From Ophiura sarsii (lineage: Eukaryota > Echinodermata > Ophiuroidea > Amphilepidida > Ophiuridae): a stretch of 64,000 nucleotides of DNA. The notes beneath the pieces were generated by a model. It did not search any database. It worked only from the letters and a program-made list of their open reading frames with translations, and was not told where the DNA came from. Position 1 is the stretch's first letter, and each line of letters begins with the position of its first letter. Shown piece by piece: positions 35,331-46,036 of the stretch. Made by a program: the position numbers and the translations under genes. Location of the stretch: contig CM069448.1 in the NCBI GenBank assembly GCA_035610835.1, forward strand, positions 6,139,607 through 6,203,606, in the 5' to 3' direction.

Positions 35331-35914
35331 ACACGACAGATAGAATACCTTGATTTTTGAAAAAATCAAGGTAAAAAATTGGAAGTTTTTACTTTTACTT
35401 ACAGCTTTCGTACATTAATCAATAGATAATAAACCTTCGCAAATATTTGCATTGTCTTCTAATAATTGTTAACATTTGTATTTTTAACGTAATTAGTAAT
35501 AACATTAATTATTAAAAATTGAAAATTAACTTTCGCTTTACTTTCTATAGATTCCACCAATTGAGATCTCTTAAAAGCAATATGGCTGTGTGTTGCGGAA
35601 TCATGCAAAAGGAGTGAACCGTCATTACGTGCATTTACCAATTTAAGTCAAGTTATGATTTGTAGCGCGACAGCGCGTGTTATATTCCCGCGTAAAGCAA
35701 TCCATAGGTTACACATCCCGTTCTCAGTCACAAAGTGGTCGGAAAAGTGTGACATATCATAAAGGACACTAATGACTGACAATTTATAGGGGACGAGTTC
35801 AGTCCATGTGCATTTTACAATATGACACCATCTATTATAGATGAAGGCATACTGTACTGTACGATTCCACTCTTCTCTTAACGAAATGTACATAAACATA
35901 AATTATTTACGTGT
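35331..35914. other. No recognisable feature
   Basis: Sequence between families G and F. No assignment. Confidence 0.4.
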
Positions 35915-36110
35915 CTATAGAAAGGTCACAATAATTACTTTTGTGTTGATTTAAATAGAAATGTCAATATTGTTAGGCAGGAATCCGGATATTAGACCAA
36001 TGCCCGACCAGCGCTGATTGTTAACGCCGTGGTTAAGTTTAATCAGGTTAACAGGAGTCGTTGAACCCTCTCATGAATCGATCATATTGTTTCTTATCAA
36101 CAAGTATAAG
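35915..36110 (+). repeat. Family F repeat, copy F1
   Basis: Marked by ggatattagaccaatgcccg, ggttaacaggagtcg and tgaaccct(a/c)tca. Further copies are at 55205 (partial), 57955 and 59160. Confidence 0.78.
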
Positions 36111-36236
36111 TTGGATTTATAATTGAACGAACAAATTTTATGTACATTGCTTGATGCGCGCACAACCATGAGCGTGAATATTTCGGGCGCGATAATCTTT
36201 TAGCTGCGTACGTGGTGTTCGTTCAATTATTAATTA

Positions 36237-36271
36237 CTAGCGGGCATCCGCGCTTCGCGCGGACCCGCTAG
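36237..36271. repeat. GC-rich palindromic hairpin
   Basis: Outer arms ctagcggg/cccgctag and inner arms ccgcgc/gcgcgg close on a ttc loop, leaving three unpaired bases on one side. It abuts the start of the minisatellite block and may be a transposon terminal hairpin. Confidence 0.85.
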
Positions 36272-36282
36272 AAGATTTCACG

Positions 36283-38180
36283 GGGAGGTAAGTAAACAAA
36301 GCGTAAGCAAATTTGATACAATATCAAAAACATGTCCTACATATGTATACATAATCCAGACGGGCCCTAAATAATCCGAATATCGCAGGTGCTTTTGATA
36401 ATCCAGGTATACATGTGCCTTAAAGTAGGTAGGCCTACCTTTGTCTTTCCAGATACCTATGGAGGCCTCCCATGTGACCTGAAATGCAGGTACCCGTTGT
36501 CCCATTATATCCAGGGACCCCATAGGCCTAAGCCCTACTCCTAATCCAGTTACCACAGGTGCCCTTAATGGCACCGAATACCACATAATCCAGGTACTGC
36601 AGTGTGCCGTTATATCGAGATACCCAGGTGCCTTACTGTATCATTCAAGTAACTTGAATTAATCGCGGGTGCCGAAGATAGCGGGCTGTAATAGTCATAC
36701 CACAATAGGCAGAGGTGAGTAATATCAAAGCGTTATAAATGTTTATATAAATATCAAGAGTATGTCCTTATTCAGGTACCCAGGGCAGGTAACTAAAGTG
36801 CCCTTGATATAATGTAAGTGACATGATACCCTTAATACAGGCATGCGCCTAGGCCCAATGTGCTCTTAAATAATACAGATACCCATGTTCCTAATCCAAG
36901 TACTCCACGTGTTCTTAATACACCGGTTGCCCATAGGCCTAGGCCCACCCCTCACAGATGGCCTTAATAACCCAGGTACCGCATTTGCCGGCATTATATC
37001 CATACCAATGTACCCGTACTATATCCAGTTTATAATGGAAAGCGCAGGTATAGGTGCCGAAGCTATAATAGCGGGTGGTTAGTCACATCAAAACGTATAA
37101 AGATGAGGGTATTGTAAAACAGCAAGAGTATGTCGTTGAAACTCCATGTATCCTAGGTGCCCTTAATACTGACATTGGTACCACAGTGCCCTTAATAATC
37201 CATATATACCATGTGCCCTTAATAAATCCATGTATGCCATGCATGTATAACACATGGTGCCCTTGATTATTCAGGTACCAGCCCTTGTACTTTAATAATC
37301 AAGATTGTGTATTAGTGATCAAATATAGGACTTCCATGGACTATGTGGTTTATCTTGAATCGAATATTAAGGGCACCCGTGATAACTGTGTATGCGGCTA
37401 TTAGGGCCTACGTGGATTAATAAGGACACCTGAATGGTTATTCAGGTGTAAACCATTCAGGTGTAGGAATACTTAAAATATTCAGAGTATCTGGATTGCC
37501 TTAATATCCCCTCCCCCAGTTACCCCCTGTCAGCTCATGTCCCTACCCATTTTGTACCCCAAATAATACAAAAGTTGTATTTTAATGTCAAAACTGAAAG
37601 TAACTTAAAATTAGCTTTAAAATGTCTCCCCCGATTCTTTTATTGCCCCTGCCACCTCGTTTTCCTCCTTTAAAATGTTGATATGTGTGCCATCCGGGTT
37701 TTGTTTGGCCTATTTACTTAAATACATTATTCCTCCAATAGGCATGTAGGGCCTAAACGTATGTAGTCCCTCTGTCATGTTTGTTGTGTTCTAAATAAGG
37801 CCTTCCGAGATACTACCTAATACACCCTTAACATCCAGTTATCACAGGTGGCACACCTGCGCATAGTATATCCAGTTAATTTGAGACTATCTGCGTTTTA
37901 TAGTGAACCCGTAATCCAGATACCACTGGTGCCCTTACTAATCCAGACACTCTATAATAATCATGATAATGTACACGTTCCGTTTATCCAGATGCCCATG
38001 TGCCCTTATATCCAGATTATCAAGTAAGGGAAGTGCGGGGAGGGAGGAGGAGGTGGCTTTCGGGTATGATGGGGCAATACCGCACGTTCCGTTTCTCCAG
38101 ATACCCATGTGGCCTTAGTAAGGCGCCGTACTATATCCATATTATCAAGTACGGGAAGTGCGGGGGAAGGGGGCTTAGAC
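36283..38180 (+). repeat. Degenerate minisatellite, about 28-31-bp unit, with higher-order copies
   Basis: The recurrent unit approximates taatccaggtaccacaggtg followed by cccttaa, with many variants. A longer block containing gccgaagata(ta)atagcggg, agt(a/c)a(t/c)atcaaa, a cgta/gcgttata word and caagagtatgtc occurs near 36690 and 37045, with a shorter version near 36283. At 37995-38185 a further unit of roughly 120 bp (ttatcaagta(c/a)gggaagtgcgg) is repeated twice. Confidence 0.85.
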
Positions 38181-38196
38181 CTTAGGGTATGATGTG

Positions 38197-38316
38197 ACGA
38201 TCCCGTAATTTACGTGCAATATAAGCCGCACGGCGAATAAGCCGCAGCACCTCAAATTAAGATTCAGACCTCATCGTATACAGTAGGCCGCACCGCTGTA
38301 TAATAAGTCGCACAAA
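38197..38316 (+). repeat. Repeat with ATAAGCCGCA words
   Basis: ataagccgcacggcg, ataagccgcagcac, taggccgcaccgc and ataagtcgcac occur at roughly 20-45-bp spacing. This is a GC-richer block between the minisatellite and the GT/G run; possibly a transposon subterminal region. Confidence 0.6.
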
Positions 38317-38330
38317 GAAAATAAAAGGGG

Positions 38331-38376
38331 TGTGTGTGGGGGAGGGGTGTGTGTGTGGGGGGCGGGGGGGGGGGGG
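38331..38376 (+). repeat. GT-rich and poly-G low-complexity tract
   Basis: gtgtgtgtggg units lead into a run of about a dozen G. Assembly errors are likely here. Confidence 0.9.
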
Positions 38377-40051
38377 TCGACCATGATCCACCAGCCCATA
38401 GCTTCATGACCAGCCATGGGGTTACAACTGCATGAGTGACTCCATCAAATGTATTTTCCTTCAGCCACTTCAGTCACTTTAAATATGTTATCCTGGATAC
38501 GGTTTGCGCCTTGCTCCCAGTTTCTTTATTAAAATAAAGGTCTTGGCTTTATCATTAATGTTTTGTTTGTGTCTTGCTCTCGTTACATTTTATTGTACTG
38601 TACGGTATGCACCGCGGAGCAACCGTACCGTAACGGACTGCCTGCTTTCACTGCATGCCCCGTTTACAATGTACAGTTTGCGCCACAAACGCGTACACAC
38701 TTTGTCTGCGTCATTACGTATGCGCCGAATCGCGTTCGCCATGTTAAACGCGGTCTCGCAGCAACAACAACGGTTGGTATGGTACCGCCAGTTTCTTTAT
38801 CGTTAGCAAACTCCGCGTTCATCTATGTTATTAATGTGAAAGTGTCACTTTAAGATCTGCGTAAGAGTTTTTGTTTACATTTAGAAAATGTCGTAAAATA
38901 TTTTAATTTGTTGGACGTATAGTCCCGTATAAATGCTTGTTACTATGCGTTCTTTAAGAATAACATACAGCCGCATATACAGAAATGGAGCTATATCCCT
39001 GAAGAAAATATTTTGGGTGAAGACCATATGTCATCACTCATTCCGAAAACCATAATTTGTGTCCGAACAGTAACTACCCGAGTAAAAGAAATTCAACATT
39101 TCGGATTTTCATATGTAATCCTTTCTGCGCATGTCTGAAAACGGTAAAAAACGGGCATTGAACTATCTAATTAGCTCGTGTATTAGAGGCGCAATTACCA
39201 CGCTTTTTCAGTTGAAGAGAGACGCGAGTGTAAAATTATATTGAACTATCTAATAAAGCCATGTTCCGAAAATTAGTATATAGATACTATCGTTTCTGAA
39301 TTCCGAACTGTTATTCAATATTCTCGACCTTACTATTCGGGTCTATTATATACAGCAATATTAGAGATTCCCCAATCCACTTAACTTAATATCATCTATA
39401 AGCCGGCATTAATCGCCGATATTCACTATATCTCCAAGAAGAAATAACAGGATATTATGTAATATAAGGGTTGTTCTAATTGGGTATTCATGCGTGTAGC
39501 CAAACCAGAGATCTAAGCAATATGGCAAGTAGAAAGTGACCTGTGAGAATGCAAAAACAAAACGTAAACTCTACATTGGAGACTACACACTGCCATATGC
39601 AGAAGAACTAGATATCATGGGTGTTAATTGACAGCAAGCGGACTTACATTTCAGCTATAACAGGGTCATTCTTCGGTAAATGTCACATTACATGTCCCGA
39701 TGCTTTGATATCCTATATCTGGTCATTTCGTCATTCTTAACTACATCTTTTAATGTATTTCTGTTCATGAACGTAATCCCATCATAACAAATCATAAAAC
39801 GCTTGAGAATTTGTTTTTATATAACATTTGTCCAATGTTTGATGCCAATACCCTACAAAACCCCGTGTCCCGATGGTTACGCGTAAAATGTTCGATTGCA
39901 ATATTAATTTGGTGGAGGGATTTTCGTCATAGTTATTTACCGGTCCTTGTTTACGATTTAATCATATTTCATCCATTCAAATATGGTATTATAGGCCTAT
40001 TGGAGCTTAATTTACCAGTTTTTGTTTGGATTTTTTTTCCCGACGTTCTGC
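38377..40051. other. No recognisable feature
   Basis: Includes a CpG-bearing patch at 38600-38830 with frames on the plus strand (38504-38853) that resemble no family. Otherwise AT-rich. Confidence 0.4.
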
Positions 40052-40868
40052 GTCATCTCCGTCACAGACCATATGCGGATGCAGCGCCATATCATTCGTA
40101 ATAAAACTTAAAGGGAGAATATAAACACTGCTTTAACACATGTGACGTTAGTGCGCTCTATTATCTAGCAATACATCAAAAATGAGTTTTTTCGAAATAT
40201 AGTATGTGCGTATGTTTACTCAGTGTCATCTCCGAACCGGGCTCCGAACGCTATAGAATTAATTGAAAATATATATTCATTGGATTTTTAGGATCAGTGG
40301 TAAAATAATAGTAGTAACCACTACCAATACCCCTGAAGTAGACCGCTAGACATACTTTTCCAACACTTAAGATGGGTGTATCATTGGTGTAATTCATTTA
40401 TGAGTTAGACTGGTGTTAAGCCTCTATTACTGTATAAAACTGTCTAATCCTTTAAGATGGTCATCTCCGTCACGTAAATCCGTCACATTTCCGTCACATT
40501 TCCGTCATCTCCGTCAAATTTTCGTTGATTTTCTGTGTGACTGAGATGACCGGGCACCGTGACGGATATGACTTTCACATGCAGTCATCTCCGTCACATG
40601 AATATTTGATCCTCATAATGTGTCAAGTAATACAGCATTTGACACATTTATCAGTTAAGAGGGTGTCGATGAAAAATAAAGTGACAGTCAACTGTGGTTG
40701 TACACTTTTGCGAAGTTTTAAAATCGGTATGTTATACTGAAACAATAAAATAGTTGGATTTAGTTGAAGAGAATACTTTTAAAGTTGGGATTTGTATGTC
40801 AATTTCTAGATTGGAATCATGTACATTTTCTAATGGATTTTTATACTGAAATCGCGACGGAGATGACT
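40052..40868. repeat. Cluster of GTCATCTCCGTCAC motifs in both orientations
   Basis: Direct copies, full or close, lie at 40052, 40460, 40504 and 40584. Inverted forms are at 40559 (gtgacggatatgac) and 40857 (gacggagatgac), with shorter ccgtcaca/ccgtcaa words between. The outer copies at 40460 and 40857 face each other like TIRs of a 410-bp element, but no target duplication was seen. Confidence 0.6.
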
Positions 40869-41717
40869 TATCGTGTGACCAACCTATAAACAATAAGGGG
40901 AAAATCAATTAAATATCCGTAAAGATTGTGCCAATCATGTTTTTAATATGTGACAGATGTTTATCTTTGTGAAAAAAATATTCAAAGCTAGAAAATTGGA
41001 AATTGAAATCCGAGTTTCTAGAAACTTGAAATGTAACATTTACAAAAGAATGACCCAACATCCAAAGCAAGCCAGAAGATCGGGGCTCTTCTCAAGGTTG
41101 CAAATAAATTGAATGCTGACTGTTTACAAATCACAAGTCCGCATCATAATGGAGTAGGCTAATGGTCGGCGACGTGTTTATGGTACCTAATGGAACTTCC
41201 GCTTAAAGTTAATGTCTCCGTCTCTAAGCGAGTAGTTTTATAGCGAATTAACAATCCTTGCCCTACAAATAATGCGTGGGCAAAGTTATTGGTAGTTTAA
41301 TAGAGGAGTCTATTATCGCAATCAAACCCTTCAACAAAGTTTCGGAAAGGTTTTCAATTGCCTATATATGTCGTATGTCATGATATATTCATATCGTCTT
41401 GCACATCAATGAAAAGCTGATGTGTCCGTCTTTCCAACGGTACCAGATTTGTAGCAATCACTTCCGTCAGTAAATCGCCATAATGTTGTCCTCCAATCCA
41501 AAGTCAATGCTTAAATAATGTATGCGTATTATTTCAAAGATTCGTTTGAGCAGGATTAATTAAGCCGAGTGCTTGAATAACGCCACAAGATTGTGGGTAA
41601 CTTGACACTAGACCTATCCCCATGCAAGTGTCTGAGTACTGAAACAAATGATTGAATATTGAAACATCCGTAAAATTGGTGATATAAACAAGCCCGTTCA
41701 AAGCGTAATATGATTAT
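40869..41717. other. No recognisable feature
   Basis: Nothing assigned. Confidence 0.4.
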
Positions 41718-41965
41718 ATAATATTGAATGTCTTTGGGGTGATACAAGCATATTACACGAACTATAAAATATTGAACGTGTCAGAGACGAGTGCAATATC
41801 TTTATAGCGAGTGCAATATTCTTGTATCTCCCGAAAATAGACATTCAATATTATTCTTATTATTTATAGAACAGACTTCTTTGATTAAAACTAAATAAGT
41901 TAGCCCGAACTGACATACATACTCACGCGCACATCTTCTGCGCCGTACACAAAATATTGGACGGC
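41718..41965 (+). repeat. Inverted-repeat element and attached segment, second copy
   Basis: Arms at 41718-41748 and 41821-41854 match the arms at 3254 and 3329. The segment 41855-41965 matches 3391-3512. The internal loop (41749-41820) has its own ata(t)tgaacgtg...gagtgcaatat words not seen in the first copy. The mariner-type element at 41970 is inserted just after it. Confidence 0.78.
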
Positions 41966-41969
41966 AGTA

Positions 41970-42623
41970 CAGGGTGACCCAAAAAAAATTAGGACTCTGT
42001 TTCATGACGGTTAATTCTTATTATAATCATTGGAACGTGACCAATTTAGTCTCAATGTAAAGCCTAATTCGTTATTATGATATCCTGAAAAATATGAGAT
42101 CAATCCGATGAAGAACAAAAAGAAAAATAGCGTACTTTGTGTAAACCATGACATTTACTGGTTTGTACAATGGGAATTCACACAGTAACAGTCGAGTAAC
42201 ATGAAAGTGCTCGACTTGTAACTCAATGAACCATCCACAGTGGGTTCGAGATCTATTTAACATAACTTTTTTAATTTGCACAGAATATGCATGCATCTGT
42301 TGCGGATTTTTTTTAGCAGGTATTGATTTGCGCCAGAATTAAATTAAGATTATTTACTATGTTGACAATTATTATAACGTATTGAAACGTTAACCATGTT
42401 ATTTACTGGTCTGTATGTAGATCCCATTGTACAAACCAGTAAATGACATGGTTTACGCAAAGTACGCTAGTTTTCTTATTTTGCATCGGATTGATCCTAT
42501 ATTTTCAGGATATCATAATAAATAATTGGGCTTTACATTAAGACTAAATTGGTCATGGTCCAATGAAAATAATAAGAAATACACCGTCATGAAACAGCGT
42601 CCTAATTTTTGGGGGTCACCCTG
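41970..42623. mobile_element. 654-bp mariner-type foldback element with TA target duplication
   Basis: Termini cagggtgacccaaaaa and a complementary ggggggtcaccctg-like end are flanked by TA on both sides (41968-41969, 42624-42625). The inverted arms are unusually long: 41970-42175 and 42422-42623 pair for about 200 bp with scattered mismatches, around a 246-bp centre. TA target duplication and this terminus style suit Tc1/mariner MITEs. No transposase is present. Confidence 0.9.
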
Positions 42624-42625
42624 TA

Positions 42626-43458
42626 TTTTTCTTTAATATTGGACGCACATCCGGGAACTTGGTGCACAATATTCAATTCCCACTTTTATTACACCGTTTG
42701 GAAGGCACATATAAATAATATTACATATAGAGGATGTTGTGCTGGAGGCATTATACCAGTTATTGACTTATTTTCAGCCAATCTGTCACTTCTACATATG
42801 GTTCTTTGGATAATTACCGGATGTTTTTTAGCGTAACTCTGATTCCAGCAGTCTGTATGATGCCTGAAAAAACCGTATCCCGATACAATGGTTAATACGC
42901 TGGTTTGCTACTCGCCCACCGAACGTTCGCTAATCTTATCTTATGATAAATCTCGCGGACAAGGATTCTGGGTAATGCAACTACCCTCGCTTTTTAAGAC
43001 ATTAAAAAGGTTGGCAAATGAACGCATAATCCACTAGTATACCTGTTATCTGTGACATCTAGATTCAAAGACGTGAAAGATGTCAGCAGATAACGGAACA
43101 CATGTGAACTACTTTATTTAAAAAAGGAAAAGATGAAATAATATCAATGCAAAATGCCAAATCATATCACGTTGTGACTGGTTGACTCAGAGCTGTCATG
43201 ATTAACAAATAAAAAAGCTTTAATACGTTAGGCTATTTTAGACAATTCGAGATGTTGGCTCACTGAATTCCGTTGATGTGTTATCGATTTTGCATTTCAA
43301 AACAATAGCCCGCTCAATTGATGACAACTCCACATTAGATATTGAGATAATGAGTTCTACCAAAGACAATATTTTGGGCAACACCAGCATGCTTCATTTT
43401 CATAAATTGATCACCAGCGTCTGTCACCAGATGCGCAGACTTAAAGATTCTCACCTGT
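42626..43458. other. No recognisable feature
   Basis: Nothing assigned. Confidence 0.4.
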
Positions 43459-43668
43459 CTTACTCTCTAAATGTTAGAGCTCATGGGGGACAGCTCGTTT
43501 AAGGAGTGCAGTTCTCTCTCCCCAGAGTGATTTTCACTCATTTTAGAGCGATGTTCACTCTGAAAAAGTATTTTCTACTCTGAAAAGTGAAAAACACTCT
43601 GGAAATAGGTGTTTCACCACGAGCTCTCAAAGAGCGAGTTGTTAGCTCTTTTACATTTAGAGAGTAAG
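43459..43668. repeat. 210-bp foldback element rich in ACTCT/AGAGT words
   Basis: cttactctctaaatgt (43459) is exactly complementary to acatttagagagtaag (43653-43668), and gagctc/gagctct words pair further in. The middle repeats cactctgaaaa and actctg at short spacing. No coding content. Confidence 0.82.
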
Positions 43669-44947
43669 AATCTTCCTGTTTATTCCTTTATTTGTCGACG
43701 ACGTACATTGTAGCTAAACTGGGTAAGTCAAAATATTCTGGTCCCGATTTCATCGATATTTTAAATCAGTTGAAACACAAAAATGAATACATTTAATGAA
43801 ATGCACAGTAAGAACACATTGTTCATTGTTTGCTATAACCTAAATGTTATTTCATACAAATTGGTTATTCCAAACGGGAGATTATGTGCTTTTTCCCAAA
43901 TTATTTGAAATTCAATCTGTTTTAACTTTCACATTACCAATGGTTACTGCTTAGAAAGTAAAAGTTGTTGTTGAAAGGATTCCAAGTTGACCATGTTGAA
44001 TTAAGAGCTGAATATATTGAATCCAGTTCCAGATTATCGCACACATGACACATGTGGCAATGTCCTCCATTTATTGGGACTAGGGTGATCAAAAGGTTAC
44101 CATTGACAGCAAGCCGTCTTCGTCAAAACACATCTATGCTATAACAACCACAGCCAGCCAGATGCAGTTGCGAGCGAGACAGACATAGCACACGTATTCT
44201 ACAAAATTCCATATAAATAATCCCTTCTTTTGATTATCTCTGATTTCCTGGAGCTCGTTTAACAAAACCACACAAACTAGGCTAGATTATTTAGAGAAAT
44301 CGTGTAGACACAAGCCACATGTAATCAGTTCAATCTACAACGGGTTTTTTATTTATTGAATCAGAATCTATATAAATAGCCGAATCGAATTGACATCACT
44401 GCAAATTTGGTGTGCGCTTTGCTGAATATTGGATCTTGCATTTGGATGCTTTAACGATCACGTGCGCGGTATAAAGGCTGATCAAATGGAAGGGGGCCCA
44501 CAATTTTGCAATGGTAACTGACATTGCTAGCGCGAAGCTCGAGTATGCGGGGCTGTCCCCTGGCGGGGTATGGGGGTGGGGTACCGCGCCATTTTGTCCC
44601 GAAGCAATGGTCATGACGTCATATTTTGGTCGATTTTCTGAACTTTTGTATTGGATTTACGTGCAAAATATATGCCCTTGGCACCATACTTTCCCAGGTG
44701 TGCGGGTACACTTTAAATTTCAGATGTTCTAAAATGGATGGATTTCTAACCAATTTGATAAAGAAACACGATCCGCACACCTCAGAATTGCAAAAAAAAT
44801 GCTTAAAACAAGTCCACTTTTTGTGCCTTTGAACAGAGTGTTTTGCCGGGAATGTAGAATTACACAGTGCATTAACCCATGACCCCGGTGCATGTTCGCT
44901 GGGTATAACAGATCGTAACATGAATAATGCAACACGTTTCAGTCGAC
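43669..44947. other. No recognisable feature
   Basis: 44470-44620 is GC-richer and open in more than one frame, but no family was recognised. Confidence 0.4.
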
Positions 44948-45123
44948 CAATGATTGGGTAAGGGTATGGTGTATAAGTCCCCAGAGTGCATATGAGGAAT
45001 ATGAGATTTATTCCGTTAACTTATTGAATACTGGGTAGATGTGTGGTAGAGCATGACATTGTATTCAGTGAGATCATTTGCATACTTGGGACTTCTACAC
45101 CATACCGCTACCAATGATTGTGA
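44948..45123. repeat. Short inverted-repeat element
   Basis: ggtatggtgtataagtccc near the left pairs with gggacttctacaccatacc near the right. The outer accaatgattg words are direct rather than inverted. About 175 bp overall. Confidence 0.6.
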
Positions 45124-45328
45124 ACTGTATAAATGACGCCATTTCTTGTGTTCGAAAATGTCAACTTTTTTATCGTTCTTTCAAATAAGGAGTATAATCA
45201 CATTACAAACACATTTTGTGCGAGAGAAACACACAAATTTGGCTAAATTGACACAATAAAAATCCGTTCGTTATAAATAAATGGATATGGTTAAATAATA
45301 AAACTATCACAATTATACTCGTCTATCT

Positions 45329-45397
45329 CTGTGGCGTGCATACGTTGGCCATGTCGTTGGGAATCGGCAATCACGGGTTCGATTCCCGTATTCCTTG
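45329..45397 (+). pseudogene. tRNA-derived sequence with intact T arm
   Basis: acggg-ttcgatt-cccgt is a perfect T stem-loop, and tgtcg/cggca can form an anticodon stem around an 8-base loop. The 5' and 3' acceptor positions do not pair, so it is a SINE head or tRNA pseudogene. The gtggcgtg start resembles 10415-10480. Confidence 0.55.
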
Positions 45398-46033
45398 ATA
45401 TCCTTTTATTTTCTATTTTTTAAACTTTATGGTGGATTAATGTAACATCATTGTTATGTTTATAAATCATAAAGGCCGCATATGCGTTTTCTTTTTATTA
45501 ATTTATCTATCATTTAACTCTTGATTAATTTAACTTTGTATCTAAACAATAAAAATGCGTAAACAATTATATTATTGCTCGATAAATAAGTGATTTAACT
45601 TGAGTTCAGTTTGATAATGGTAGCAAAAATTGTTGTAAAACCATTTTACCAGTGTGCCCAACAATTTCTCCTTTGTACACTTTGTTTATACATTCAGAGA
45701 TGTCACTTTTAGCTTGTTATATCTAGGCTAATATACAATTGTAAGCAAGTTTGCGACCTCTTTGATTTCAGGCTGGTAACACAATCCCATAGTGCATTTC
45801 GTTAAAACAGTGTAAATTATTTGTTCAGCGATACGTATCACGTGATAACCATGATCGGTTGCGCAAAATATCGCAAAAGGGCGCGGTACCCCCATCCACC
45901 CTCCCTGGCGGGGGTTGCAAGGGGTCATCAATAAAAATCTCTCGTCTATATCGGTTTCCGCCACGATATTATATTTGTCTTCATTATTATTTTTTTCTAG
46001 GCAGGTAAAATATTTTGCTTCTTTAAACCCGTC
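45398..46033. other. No recognisable feature
   Basis: May hold a SINE body at its left. The 78-codon minus frame at 45728-45964 is unsupported. Confidence 0.4.
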
Positions 46034-46036
46034 TTA

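Noticed and set aside
38504..38853. Overlapping frames of about 100 codons in a CpG-bearing patch
   Set aside because: Neither frame has recognisable motifs, and both overlap each other and extend across unrelated sequence.
43278..43502. 74-codon frame upstream of the ACTCT foldback
   Set aside because: It runs into the foldback element's arm and shows no homology.
45329..45397. Functional tRNA gene
   Set aside because: The T arm is perfect but acceptor ends do not pair and the anticodon loop has eight bases. The same applies, more strongly, to 10415, 29803, 30390, 32231 and 48954.
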